A DNA stretch of 64,000 bases from Sphagnum magellanicum. Taxonomy: Eukaryota; Streptophyta; Sphagnopsida; Sphagnales; Sphagnaceae. The DNA lies in NCBI GenBank assembly GCA_021904315.1, contig CM038918.1, positions 11,981,349 to 12,045,348 on the forward strand, written 5' to 3'. The position numbers and the translations under genes are program-made. Shown one piece after another: positions 11,301 to 23,299 of this stretch (position 1 is its first letter; each line of letters opens with the position of its first letter). Under the pieces are notes generated by a model. It was not told where the DNA came from. It was given only the letters and a program-made list of their open reading frames with translations, and searched no databases.

Positions 11301-13609
11301 ATTTAATAATGCCAACACATAGCACCTTAAACCTTAAATAGGAAAAGGTGAACAAGATCTTTTGCAAAAGTGAAATAGTTATTTTGTACAAACCAACAAA
11401 TCAAAACAATAGAAAACCCATTAATGATCGAAATTGTAAGAGCACTTGAACATGACTATCGATATGAAAATTGGGAAAACATTTGAATGTCGTGGTCAAT
11501 GATGTGAATTGAACAACAAACACAACAAAACATATTGCACCTGAACATAACAATGCAAACCAAAATAACAAACATGATGATCAAAACTAAAACATGGACT
11601 CCAACAAATCATTTTGGTCCCAAGCACAATGATGCAAACTAGAACAATGAGCATGATGATGGAAACCAAAGCACATAACACCCTTATGCATTGGTTTAAA
11701 ATGGGACAATGTGTAGCAAAAGAACTTGAACAATAATAGTCACTAATGACATCAAGTGTAGAACACCTTGACCAATACTCTTATCCATTACATTGTCATT
11801 TCCATTATGATTGCACAAAGTCACAAACCAACAATTCTCACATCAACAACTTTCAAACCAAACTAATTTTTTAATTTTAAGCTCACTTAAATTTTTTAAC
11901 CCTAAGGTTTAATGCCTTTCATTGGCATGTAATGTGATATGCCCACCCCACCAATGCATCTCATGAACTTTGCAAAATGTAGGGTTCACCCACGTATGAA
12001 GATTGCATGTCTATGAGATAAGAAAGGCCCACATAGATAGAGTATATTAAAAAAACAATTGTTGACCATGGCTTGGAGGTTAAGGTATCCCATATTCAGG
12101 TGCATGTTGTAATTATATTTTACTAGAACATGACACCCTACAAACATTGATATAAACATACACAAACTCTATAATTTTTTGCATACACAAGGATAGAATG
12201 CTTAGGGCTAACATGCACAAAATTAGAAAGGGAGAGATGCAATATAAAGAGAAAAATGCTATTCCTTGCATGAAAAATGGTTTGTAAATTAAAAGAACCT
12301 TCCACTAGTGTTCCCATGCAAACCTTTTGCCATTCAAATTAAAAATCTCTCATACTTAAAGCTAGGGAATGTCAACAAGCCTTCCCTATTTTTGAGGTTA
12401 CAACTAATGTTTGGTGGGTGTTTGATTTTGGAATAGTAACCAAATTCAAGTGCATTAAGGATTTTTTTAAAAAACCACACGGGTTCAAATGTTTACATTT
12501 TTTAGTTTTAAAAAATTGCCAAGTTTTGAGTTTTAGAAACTAGTGATGAGTGGGTATGAGCTAAGAGCAGGGGTTTAGTTACATGATTTAATTGAGTACA
12601 TAGTCTAATTCTTTGAAAAATACCTAGACAAGTATACATAGGTTAGTTGACCATGTTATTTAACAAATTTCCTTTTGAAAACTAGGTTCAATCTTTGACA
12701 AATACAAAGCCTTGGGTCTTTACAATCTTGAGGAAGATAATGTGCACAACACCCATTTACAAGCTTGGGTCTTTAACAAATACAAAACATGGGTCTAGCT
12801 CAGGTTTTAGCATTTTCAAGTAGCTAAAAACACAATTACAAGAATAAAAGAAAAAACTTCAATTGAGGGAGGATAATTGATGTTTTTGAACTAAACAAAC
12901 TTACTACTTCAAGCTAAACAATTAAAATCTTCTTAAGATCATTAGTGAATAATGAATCAAACTAAAAAAATTATGTCATGTTATACTTGGTTTTAAGAAA
13001 CTTTTCTTTCATTTTATCTTTCATTTGGTCCTTAAATCACATCCCTCAAACTATTAACAAACTAAAAATTAAAACACAAATTGATTGACAACTATCAAAC
13101 AAGACACATAAAAACAAACAATCCACATTGGAACAACCAACATATAATTTGATTTCTAAAAGACACAAAAGCCACACAATAGACATCCAAGACCAAAAAC
13201 ATTTGACTTCCAAGAGTAGACACAATAAATTCAAATTTAGAGTGTATAGCAAGGCTTCCAAAACTATATACAATAGACTTCCAAGATCAAATACAATAGA
13301 ATTCCAAAAAACATAGATGCCAAACAAAACATTTAGTTGAAATTTGACACTTAAAGACTTGAGACACAAAAGACATTCTAATTTCTAACCACACATCAAA
13401 TAGCAAACTTGCAAGAGACATAGGAACCACATACACACTTGACACCCACACATAAAAGCCACAAAACATGATATCCCTATAATAGATCCAAAAAACAAAA
13501 AAGATGGACCCATGAAAAACATAAGAAACACTAACCAATAGATCTAAGAATAAAAACATTGAAGACACAAAGTAAAAAAAACACATATACTTAGAAAAGA
13601 TAAATGAAA
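8340..13609. other. AT-rich gene-free stretch
   Basis: No gene recognised on either strand. (AAC)n runs lie near 8665-8695. On the minus strand 11170-11044 is an open, acidic, exon-like piece (FGEDDLEILETKATAQ then stop) of unknown origin. 13046-13609 gives hydrophobic minus-strand frames that look like a composition effect. Confidence 0.5.
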
Positions 13610-15375
13610 TAGACACCTGCAAGTTTCTATGGAACCACACGAATTTCCATGTCATTGGATATAGGCGCTCGTAAGCTTGTAGGTCTCTCTAGAATCTTGC
13701 CAATTTCCCTCCTACTAGATACAATGAACTCACGGTCCCACAAGTCCCCATGTCACCTCGTCAAATTCCTTGCTAGTGGATATAACACACTTGGAGGCAA
13801 GTTGTTGCATGAGCCTAGAGCCTAAAATTGGAACTTGAGATGGTAAAATGTCTTTCCCCTTATACACATGCAAGTAAAACCCAAGAATTTAATCATAAAA
13901 TGAATGTTACACATGTAAACTTTAAAAATATGGGATGAATGTAAGCATTCATCCTCATTATGGATGAATGATTTTTTTTTCATTCATTCAATGTATGGAT
14001 GAAAAAATAAATTGAATTTACATGTTTTTAATACATAGAATTTCCATCGAAATTATGGACAAAAGTTTTATTTTATCATTAAATTTTTATCAATGAAACT
14101 TTTCCCCCTAAATTTTAATAAATTAGAGTTTCATGAAACACAATTTAATTATATATGATATAAATTTTTTTGAATAATATAATGTAAATTTCATTATAAA
14201 TGTATTTGATGACTATGGTTTTAAATGTCATTATTTTCAATATGTTTTTTTATTATATTACTATTATTATGCTAACATCCACCCCATGGTCCTTTTTTAT
14301 TTTAAAAAATAAAAATAAAGTTTTTTTTTCTTTCTCCAAAGGTGTCACAACTCCCTTCAAACCTATTTATAAGCATCATGGATCACAACAGGGGTTTTTT
14401 TTTTCATTTTTCTTCGAAGGTGCCACAACTTTCATAAAATCTGACTAAAGTTGTTGACAACAATGGGTTTTGAATTTTTAAAATATTTTAAAACTACATG
14501 TTATGATTGATAACAATGGATTTTAAAAATAAATTAAAATTCAATTTCAAGCCTTTTAATTAACTTTCTTCAAACAACCTACTATCATAGATGATAATGA
14601 GATTTTTTTAATAATTATTTATTTTCAAGGTGCCCTTATTTTTGAGAAACCATATAATGTTGTTGACAACAATTGGGGGTTAACATTCATCCCATCACAA
14701 TATTTTTTTAATTGTTTAACATTGTTCATGAAAATGATTTTTTAAACAAAATTTCAAAACTTATTTTGGTCCCATCATTGTATTTTCCCTTATAGTTACA
14801 TTATTCATTATTATAAATGATATTTAAAATATTAATACTTGCACAACAAATGAAGAGGGATATAAATAAATTTTAATTTATTTATCTTATAATCATGGAT
14901 GAATTTCATCCAATGATTTATTTATTTAATCCAACTCATAGATGAAATTCATCTATATGAAATCATTCATCTATGGACACATTCATCCATGTAAATGGAT
15001 TAAAATCACATCAAGCTTTAAGCTATGAGCTCAAAGCTCCAAGCTTAGGCTTTATGCTCATGCACAAGCCATCCTCAACACACTTGCAAGCTCACAAGTC
15101 CCTATGTAACCTCGGTGATTTCCTTGCCACTTGCTACAACACACTCACAGGCTCGCAAGTCCTTGTATGACCTCGTTGATGTCCTTGCCATTGGATACAA
15201 TGAAATCATGGGCCCACAAATCCTTATCCAACCTTGTTGATTTCCTACCATTGCATACAACACACTTGCAAGCTCACAAGTCCCTACATAACCCTACCAA
15301 TTTCCCCCATTAGTATATACAACGCATTCACAAGCCCACAAATCCCCTCATTACCTCATGAATTTAGTCACAATT
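13610..15375. repeat. Minisatellite (~66 bp) split by an inverted-repeat element
   Basis: Units resembling GCTCACAAGTCCCTATGTAA then TTTCCTTGCCATTGGATACAA occur on both sides: about three degenerate units at 13610-13830 and about five at 15070-15370. Between them, about 13925-14995 (1.07 kb) has ends rich in ATGGATGAATG and its complement: left GGGATGAATGTAAGCATTCA, right ACACATTCATCC. Its interior is AT-rich and without coding capacity. It reads as a decayed non-autonomous inverted-repeat element inserted into the array. Confidence 0.6.
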
Positions 15376-15623
15376 GCATATCAGGGGCTATATACCTTGC
15401 ATAAACAAAAAAAAAAGACTTGACAAGGTATAAATTGGGTATTTAAAGGGTATTTGAGTTTTTGAAAGATACTTTTTCCATTTATTTCCCCTCAAATTGG
15501 GTATGGTTATAGCTATTTGAATTTCTGAAAGTTTTGGTTATGAGGGTGGGGGTTTAGAGTACAATCTTTCTAAAATGCCCAAGTATGAAACATGGCTTAT
15601 TCTTTAAAAACTCAACACCCAAT

Positions 15624-15657
<34 letters not shown>

Positions 15658-16760
15658 GCAGGATAAAACCCAATTAATACCCGACAAACCCTCAAATACC
15701 TACCCAACACTAGTTACAACTCTCAAATTGGGAATGTCCCCTAAAGAGCATAATTTTGCCTATACATAACAACCTTGGGAGTGGGCCCTCTCATTGTCCA
15801 GAGGGTGTTTCAATTTTTGAAATACCCTCAATATAATGGAAAAAACCCCACCACATAGTGAGAGGACCCATCCCCCCCTTGGAAAAAGTTGCTCCTTATC
15901 ATTAACTCATCATTTGATTACTTTGGGTAATCTCTTACTAACTAGGGTATTACACTACACTTAACAAACACAAATATTAGCATAAAAAACTTTTTTTTTT
16001 TTTGGCTACTAAAGAAAAGTCTCAGGCAAGCAAACAAAGAATATACATTGAAAATTATTAATTAATTAGTTAATTAATTAATTAATTTTGGTTCTATAAT
16101 ATCTTATTCCCTGATGGGATTTGACAACAAACTGCTGAATAATTAATTAAATTTTAAATCTTAAGTTCATCACTTGGTTTTTTTTATTCTGAAAAAAAAC
16201 ATTATAAAATGTGAAAAAGCTGGCAAACACAGAAGTAAGTGACAAGTCTGATTTGTCATAACAGCAACTTGGAAGATTTGAGGCACAGAAAGTAAGTAAG
16301 GAAGGAAGGAAGTAAGTAAGTACAGCGTCAGAGAAGGTTTTGTTTGGGGTACAGAGAAAAAGTTAACATGTAGAGTGTGAGAGAGTGCAGGGCAGTTGGG
16401 TGGGAGTATATTTTCTTGGAGATCAAGACACTCTGTAGCCAAAGAATAAGTCAGTGTCCCTAAGAACAACACATGACTAGTTCATTGGACCCATGCAATT
16501 GTAGGGAGTTAGAAACCTGGAGTGAGGAACTTTGCAGGTGTCAGTGCTGCAGCTTGTCTGATGATAATGCCTGCAGGGTTTAACGGTGCAAAGTTTAGTC
16601 CAAAAAAATGGATTTGGAGTCTGTTTTTGCTTTGTAGGCAACTGAAATTAGGATATATCGTAATAAGGTAGTCCTTATTAGAGGGTTAGAGGGTTCAAAG
16701 TTGGCAAGGAGTGGTGGTAGTACGAAAAATTAGCAAAATTCTCTTGCATTTTAGAGAGGA
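15376..16760. other. AT-rich spacer with microsatellites
   Basis: No gene seen. Contains (TA)n at about 15631-15654, a (TTAA)n run at 16065-16085 and a GGAAG/GTAAG run near 16297-16321. Confidence 0.5.
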
Positions 16761-17221
16761 CTAAGAGCAACTCCACCTGTGCACCACCAGTAGGCTAGTA
16801 TGTCACCCTTGCAAATTAAACTTGGTTGAAGAAAAGTGAAAAGATGCTCAGCAAAATGGTTTTGGCCCAGCATTTTATGCAGGACATGTGGAGGCTGGTG
16901 AAAGGTACAGTAGAGGCTAAAACACCTGCCAAAGAAGAGTGTAACAAACATGATATGATTGTGGAGGCTGCTGAAAGGTACAGTAGAGGCTAACACCCTA
17001 CCTGCCAAAGAAGAGTGTAATAAATATGATATGATTGCTCCTTTCTGTTTCTGGCCAGTGGTCCAGGTGGTTTGTTATTAATAGCCTCGCACGTATTGCA
17101 ATCTCAGTTTTAGTTTGATGGGTGGAGTCCGAAAAAAAGTGGAGTTGGAAAAAAGTAACTAGGATGTGAGAAATATTTTTTGCAGAGTCACATGCTAAAG
17201 CACTGGTGGAGATGTTCTAAG
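16761..17221. mobile_element. MITE, GAGCATCTCCACC-type ends
   Basis: Left end CTAAGAGCAACTCCACCTGT (16761 on) and right end GCACTGGTGGAGATGTTCTA (17200-17221) are 22-bp inverted repeats matching at 18 positions. The interior shares GAGTGTAATAAATATGATAT and GGTCCAGGTGGTTTG with the element at 45499-45792. An internal ~75-bp segment (GGCTG.TGAAAGGTACAGTAG) is tandemly duplicated, and a 44-bp piece including the right end is repeated once beyond it (17191 and 17235). No coding capacity. Confidence 0.8.
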
Positions 17222-17277
17222 CGACTAAGGAATGCATGCTAAAGCACTGGTGGAGATGTTCTAAGTGACTAAGGAAT

Positions 17278-18652
17278 GCATGCGGAGCAATTCACAATGC
17301 ACTGACACTCGGCATCATTTTTATCAGGGTGTTTGACATCCTGCCATCCAATTTAAATTGTGTTCCCAAAGACACACAACTGGTTCCATGAACCCAAGCA
17401 ACTGGTCCATTGAACACATGCAATTAACAAGCAACTTATTGCCTATGAGCAGATTCACCCACTGTCAGTGCACCGCTGTTGGACCCTCTACAAATGTCTA
17501 TCACATCCAAAATCATGTTGAGTGTTTTCCTTACTTTACCCATTAACATGAAAAATTGGATGGTATTGAGTATTAAAGTGAGATCAATTTAATACCGCTG
17601 CCCAGAAAAATGACTTGTTATAGCTGGCCAATTAGAAGCAGTCATTTCATTTTACTGGGCTTTTTTGGAGACCACAGTACCTTGTGCAGAAAGTCCAAAA
17701 CCTTTTCCATGCATGAAGACTGTACTTCATCCAAAGATTCATGTACAGGCCATTTTGCTGCTGCTGCTGCTGCTGCTGGACCTGCTCAAAATTACTTTGT
17801 TATTTTATCACAAGTCCAAACAAAATCATGAAAGATGATAAACCCATGCAACTTGGTTAGGTAATTTGCACACAAAATGCATATAGTATATAGTTAGGTC
17901 TGCAGCAGTCATTGACAAACTAGAGAACTGTTCAGTTTTAAGCTGAAACCTTGCCCCACAAATTGTACATGTATGCGAAATCTCCTCCCACCAGGTGGCA
18001 GAGGCAACAGTTGATCCAGTGTTACCCTTTCCTCTCCACTCAGCAAAATGGACATGAGGTGACAATTTTGTTCACCTGTTCCAGCACCCAGGACCGAGGA
18101 ACTTCAGCATCATATACTGTTTATCCTAATCCTAAAACCCTAAACCCTGAGAAGCTATTTTCCTGTCCACTATGAGAAGCTACTTTCCTGTCCACTATGA
18201 GAAGCTACATTCTCTAAAACAATGCACATCACCCTAGAGTTGGAAGATACCCTACAACTTTCCAAGGAAAGGGCATTACAGCTGTTGAGGAAAGGCAACC
18301 CAAAAGGGATTGCAGAGCAAAATTAGTCCAACCATTTCTCTGGGAAAGAGCCACAATGGTAGATGACTAGGTCCTCTTGTGGCTCGCATTTTGGTTACAC
18401 CACAGTATGTCCCATACATGAAGCATTGAAGAAGAGAGCCCACCTCGTCACATTAGCTCAAATCAACATGGTGGCAATGCACCACCAACTCACTCAGCCT
18501 TTTGTGGTGGAAAAAGACAAGACGTGAGAAAAAAATGGACTGTTTCCAATATGTTACAATTGGGGGCCACCCATTACCACATGGGCACCACAGGCTACAT
18601 AATTTCTTCAGAACATCTCGCTGATGTGCTTGTGAAATGGTCAACAAGACCA
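17278..18652. other. Spacer and 3' side of the MATE gene
   Basis: No gene recognised. It holds a (CTG)n run at about 17758-17778, a telomere-like AAACCCTAAACCCT (18135-18148) and a short TTTCCTGTCCACTATGAGAA duplication (18160-18205). The part nearest 18652 should be 3' untranslated region of the minus-strand MATE gene. Confidence 0.5.
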
Positions 18653-20335
18653 TTATTTAAATCCACAAAACTTTCCCTGTGAAACATCTGATCCATTGTG
18701 ATTGAGAAACAGACCAGTTCCAGAATCATCATCTATTGTCATCATATCTGACCTGTGAACCTCAATCATACAATCAAGCCCTGGTCCTGACAATTGCTTG
18801 GGCAGAAGAAACTGATCACCTCCATCATCCAGTTCCTCATCAAGAATTGGAACCACTTTATTGCTGGTCTTACAAAGCTCAAAATCATCATCAGGTCCTG
18901 TCAGCTTCTTAGCCCTCTCTGCCTCAAATCTCCAGTCTGTGCGCAGAACCACAAACAAAATAGAGCAAGCACATGATATTTGTGCAGCCATGAGTCCATA
19001 CCAGAGGCCACCAAATCCAATCTTCAACCAGAAAGCCAAGAGCACAGCCACTGGCATTCCCACAAAATAAAAGGAACCCAGGTTTATGTGGGCACCAATT
19101 GCAGGCCTGGCACTCCCACGCAACACACCACAGCCAGTGGTCTGAGGGCAATTTCCAAGCTCACAGAGACCCACAAGAGGCATGGCTGCTGCTGTCAGGG
19201 CCAGAACACTCTTATCATCAGTGAAGAGATGACCCCACTTGTTACGGAAAGCAGTGGTCCAAATCATGCTCACAATTGCAATGACCAAGGCACAACCCAA
19301 GGCCACAAAGCTTGCAATTCTTGCCTGTGCTGGCCTGTTAGCTCCCAGTTCATTGCCAACACGGGTGGAAACCGAGGAGCTCAAGGCAAGTGGAAATGTA
19401 TACATCAGAGACGTGGTCTGTATGAGAATTGCTGTTGTTGCAACAGCCACTTGAGGGTTTGGCAGCAACCCTGCCAGCAATGTCATGAACTCATACCACC
19501 ACCACTCAAGGCAAATTGCAAAACAACTGGGAACTGCTAGGTTTAGGAGTGGCCACCATTCTTGAAAACAGGCCATCGACCATTGCACCCAAGTGCGCTT
19601 GTACACCCCTGAAAACCACAGATAGACTAAGAGGAAAATCACCATGTTGAAGTTGGTGCACACAGCTGCCATTGCCACTCCAGGAACGCCCATCTTCAAC
19701 ACAAACACGAGAAGGATGTTGAGCGGGACATGCAGAAGCACTGCAAGTGCTGAGCACCACATCATGGGAGTAGTAATCCCCTGTGAACGCAAATAAACTC
19801 TCAGCGGCTGCAACAGGCTGTTCACCAGCAAGTCAGGAAGCGAATACAAACAGTACATGCTGGCAACACTTGTGATTTGAGAATCCTGGCCGAGGCCGAG
19901 CAATATTTTCTGCAGGTTGATCCAAAGCAAACTGATGGGAATACAGGCAGTTAGAAGAATGAGGATTGTCCTTTGCAGTGTGTGGCCAATCACAACCCAG
20001 TTCTTGGAGCCGAATGCTTGTCCGCAGACAGGATCCATCCCAGAGGCGAGACCAAACAGTACAGAGTAGCCTGTTATGTTGGTGAAGCCTATGGAGAGGG
20101 CACCTCCCGCTAGCTCTAAGCCTCCCAACCGGCCCAAGCATAACACTGACACCATTGCCCTCACATACACCACACAATTCATCGCTGCCATCGGACATGC
20201 AATCTGCATCAGCTCCTTCAACTCTTCCAAAATCTGCCAATTCCCCCACACAGCAAAACAAGATACACACATCCCCCACATTTTTAGCAACTCTTCAAAA
20301 GACTTCTGCTTCGAGCCTGACAAAGAGAAGGACAT
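18653..20335 (-). CDS. MATE-family transporter, DETOXIFICATION (DTX) type
   Basis: Intact intronless 560-residue multidrug and toxic compound extrusion carrier, with ATG at 20335-20333 and TAA at 18655-18653. These are H+-coupled antiporters of about 12 membrane segments in plasma, vacuolar or endomembranes. The mature part starts near residue 35 ([20 protein letters not shown]). Family marks: [70 protein letters not shown] and [20 protein letters not shown]. The last, with the LEWWWYEFM segment, points to the DTX48-DTX56 group that includes ADP1/ADS1, BCD1/ZF14 and DTX50; members act on auxin, organ size or abscisic acid. The substrate here cannot be read. A polar ~70-residue C-terminal tail is cytosolic by family topology. 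The start codon sits in a 44-bp duplication. Confidence 0.97.
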   Translation of the reverse strand: MSFSLSGSKQKSFEELLKMWGMCVSCFAVWGNWQILEELKELMQIACPMAAMNCVVYVRAMVSVLCLGRLGGLELAGGALSIGFTNITGYSVLFGLASGMDPVCGQAFGSKNWVVIGHTLQRTILILLTACIPISLLWINLQKILLGLGQDSQITSVASMYCLYSLPDLLVNSLLQPLRVYLRSQGITTPMMWCSALAVLLHVPLNILLVFVLKMGVPGVAMAAVCTNFNMVIFLLVYLWFSGVYKRTWVQWSMACFQEWWPLLNLAVPSCFAICLEWWWYEFMTLLAGLLPNPQVAVATTAILIQTTSLMYTFPLALSSSVSTRVGNELGANRPAQARIASFVALGCALVIAIVSMIWTTAFRNKWGHLFTDDKSVLALTAAAMPLVGLCELGNCPQTTGCGVLRGSARPAIGAHINLGSFYFVGMPVAVLLAFWLKIGFGGLWYGLMAAQISCACSILFVVLRTDWRFEAERAKKLTGPDDDFELCKTSNKVVPILDEELDDGGDQFLLPKQLSGPGLDCMIEVHRSDMMTIDDDSGTGLFLNHNGSDVSQGKFCGFK

Positions 20336-20520
20336 TGATGAAGAGATTTCTGCACAAGAGACAGTCTATATCCGGAGCTTTCTCGGTCTCTGTCTCTCTG
20401 TATGCAGATTGGCAAATGTGGAACTGTAGAAGAAGATGGAGCGGTGTGGTGGATAATGTCAAGATTGGTCGACAAACCTGACAAAGAGAAGGACAATGAT
20501 GAAGAGATTCCTGCACAAGA
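20316..20520. repeat. 44-bp duplication across the MATE start codon
   Basis: Copies 20316-20359 and 20477-20520 differ at two bases. The first holds the MATE start codon (CAT on the plus strand). In the second that triplet is CAA, so only a TTG remains at the matching place. Confidence 0.9.
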
Positions 20521-21200
20521 AATTCCGAATCCGATTCTTCGTCATCGTCCGAAAACGCGGACATCTCCACCATCCGCGCATGCACGGGGGGATTGGCCAT
20601 GCATGCAGGCAGGCAGGCAGCAGTCTTCCTCAACAAGTGCTAGCCTCCCAGAAGAAAAAGAAGAAAAAGACGAGGATGATTATCCACTACGGAAGAAGAA
20701 GAAGAAGAAGAAACACCCTACTAGTTCTCCTCCTCTATTGTTGTTGTTGTTGTTGTGCTTCTCTGTTCCTTCTCCAGAATTATTGTTCCCGAGCAAACAC
20801 TGGCCCAAAAAAGAGACCAAAACACCAATGCCAAAAAAACCCTCCTCCCTTTTTTCCCTCCCACACAAACCAGAACAAAAAAGTTCACAAATCTCCCTTA
20901 CAAAATCCTGCTTATACTTCAGACCACATATGTATTACAACCACGGAAGAGACGGACAGACAGACAGAGCGAGCGAGCGCGCGCGCACGAGAAGATGAAC
21001 CAAAATCAAAACTAGAAGCGAACAAAGGGGAGCAGCGATGGCGGCACAAAGAAGAAGAAGAAGAGGGGACTGCGGAGGTAGACTAGCGAACGAGAGAGAG
21101 ACACAAGAAACACAAACGGACTCGCAAGTGATCAGCGCCGAAGTGGGGAAGTGGTCTTATAAAAAAGACTTACTAACTGGAACGTAAAGTAAAGTGGGGT
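20360..21200 (-). promoter_or_regulatory. Probable leader and promoter of the MATE gene
   Basis: No real gene is recognised here. On the minus strand, pyrimidine-rich sequence with (TTC)n, (CAA)n and CT runs lies between the coding start and a TATA-like TTTTATAAG at about 21164-21172, giving a leader of roughly 0.8 kb if used. Plus-strand open frames are antisense to these low-complexity runs. Confidence 0.4.
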
Positions 21201-21753
21201 GGGCTACTATAATAAGCTAGTTTTAGCCCGGTTCTAGTTACCTAGTAGGTGGGCCGGTTCTAGTTACCTACTAGGTGGGTCTCATCATAGGGGTGTCTAC
21301 AGGAGTTCTCTCTCTCCTTAAATTTTTTTTTTTAAATAAATAAATTTTGTGAGGGAAGTAGAGTCTGGACCAGTTTTTTTTAATAAATATTTTAAATTTA
21401 GTTATATTTTAATATTTTAATATTTTAAGTTTAATTGAATTAAATATATTTTTTAAAAAATTTTAATATCAAATTTGTCAAGTGGGTGGACTGGCGGATC
21501 ATCAACACAAAAGTAAAGTAGATTTTAATTTTTTCAGATTCCTGCCTGATTTTTGGCGACCTTTAGAAATTTGTTTTTTAAAATATGGCGACATGTGACT
21601 TTTTTTTTTTTTTCTCAACATATGGCGACTTGTGCAGGTTTTTTTTTCCCCTGACAAAAGCCCTTATAGAATTTCCAATGGGGTTTTTTTTTTTTTTTTC
21701 CTTGGGGATTGCCACAGTTTGAAAATTCACTCCCCTATAAATTTTAAAAACAA
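21201..21753. other. AT-rich spacer
   Basis: A direct repeat of GGTTCTAGTTACCTA lies at 21230-21285, followed by AT-rich DNA with a repeated ATATGGCGAC motif (about 21583 and 21620). No gene. Confidence 0.5.
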
Positions 21754-22082
21754 GGGGTGTGTCATACCGTGGCCTTGCCATTTACATTGAAAAGTATATT
21801 AATGCAAAAATAAAATAAAAATTATGGAAACTCAAATATTTCACCATGCAAAAATATAAAATTCAAAAAATCCTTTAAAAGAAACCAAAATCCTTCAAGA
21901 TATTATTATAACTCTGTAAACTAATCTCAACTTTCAACACGAGCCAAAAAATATCATCTTTCAAAAATTTTCATATAAAAATAGACCTTTTTTTTTTTTC
22001 TTTCTTTCCGTGTATTACCTAAGGGCCAAAATCCATTAAGCTACTATAGTCTATAATGAATATAAACACAATATCCTTGCCT
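21754..22082 (-). repeat. Dispersed repeat, copy A (inverted)
   Basis: Reverse complement of the repeat at 27044-27392. Shared ends are GGCAAGGATATTGTG and GTAAATGGCAAGGCCAC, with GAGATTAG, ATCTTGAAGGATTTT and GAGTTTCCATAATT inside. No coding capacity; probably a non-autonomous mobile element. Confidence 0.8.
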
Positions 22083-22085
22083 CGG

Positions 22086-22119
22086 TAGGGTTTAGGGTTT
22101 AAACCCTAAACCCTAAACC
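22086..22119. repeat. Head-to-head telomere-type repeat
   Basis: A perfect 30-bp palindrome (22086-22115), centred between 22100 and 22101, of TAGGGTTTAGGGTTT joined to its complement, then TAAACC. It touches the end of dispersed repeat copy A. Confidence 0.95.
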
Positions 22120-22469
22120 AGAAGTGAACTGGCAATCATCCACAAGAGGACTTAGCCAAATTTGGCTGAAGGTCACGGAGGAAAGTAGATTTTTTTTTGG
22201 AGACCCTCCTCTGTCTCTCTCTCTATATATATACACACACACACTGGCAACATGCAAGAACCTATGATCTAAATATGGCGATATCAACTCTCTTTTTTCC
22301 TCAAAATATGGCAAAAAGTCATAGTGCCCCCCTCTTTTTATTGGTTTTCCTCTGTAGTCAAGTGGCAAAAAAATTCCACAAGAAAGTACCCTGGGAAGAG
22401 CCTTTTTACAACCAGATAAATTTGGCTAAATTTTCCCACTTTTTTTCTGCATATTCCTATGGATAATGG

Positions 22470-23215
22470 CCACTTTGAAGGTGTTTTTTTTTTTTTTTTT
22501 TTGGGGGGGGTGGGGGGGGTGGGAGTTTGGCAGCATAAAAAACAAACAAAAAAGCCTATAAAAAACACTGAGATTTGGGGGGGACTAGAATAGGTACTTT
22601 TTGGTGCAGGTACATTTAGATAGTGGGCTACATAGGCTAAAAAGCAAAGGTTGGGGGAGAGGGGGGGGGCCACTAGACTGGGGTTGGGGGCCCAAATTTG
22701 GGGGCGGGGGGCGGCCTCAGGGGGGTTATGAAAATTTGATTGAATGTGGCAGAAGAGGCGGCGATGAAGATTTGGGGGGGGTGTCATTGTGGTCAGTGGG
22801 GGTGGTCGTAGCAGCTGGCCATTCTGTCGGACCACAGGCGGTACCGTGCGCCGTTATGCGAAAGGCCATTCTCTGCGCTGCTGCCCGCGTCTGTCCCTCT
22901 GGTCATTTAGTACATACATACGCCGCCGGCCGGCCGGAGGACCCTGGCCCGGTCTGGCCCGGTCTGGTCTGGTCTGGTCCGGTCTGGCTGCTGATACGTG
23001 CCATGTTACCCCATGCCTTAAATATCCCAATTAGGCGTGGCGTTAACTCAGCTTGAGTTAGGTTTAAGATGAATTAAGATGAGATGAGATGAGATGAGAT
23101 GAGATGGGTGGACAGATGGATGAAATAACGCAGTTCTCTCTTACAGTATCATCCACCCTACACCCACCCACCTACCTCCCAGCAAGCCTACCAACCAAGG
23201 GCTAATAGAAGTCAG
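22470..23215. other. G-run and simple-repeat region
   Basis: Long poly-T and poly-G runs (22480-22525), many G runs on the plus strand to 22790, a GGCCGGCCGG stretch (about 22926), GGTCT repeats (22950-22985) and a (GATGA)n run (23073-23105). Plus-strand frames here are Gly/Trp-rich by composition. No gene. Confidence 0.6.
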
Positions 23216-23299
23216 TCCGAGTCCCCCAGGGTGATAATCATCCGTAAGATGATTTAGCCAGATTTGGCTACATAGTAAATATGAAATACTAAAAAAAAA

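Noticed and set aside
13046-13655. Hydrophobic minus-strand frames of 107 and 122 residues
   Set aside because: Phe/Leu/Val/Cys runs in degenerate AT-rich repeat DNA; no membrane-protein family motif.
18980-19540. 186-residue plus-strand frame
   Set aside because: Shadow of the intact MATE gene on the opposite strand.
20402-21086. Plus-strand frames of 196-198 residues opposite the MATE leader
   Set aside because: Low-complexity Lys/Ser/Cys runs from (GAA)n and (GTT)n repeats, antisense to the transporter's leader.
22601-23056. Plus-strand Gly/Trp-rich frame of 151 residues
   Set aside because: Composition follows poly-G runs and GGTCT repeats; no domain seen.
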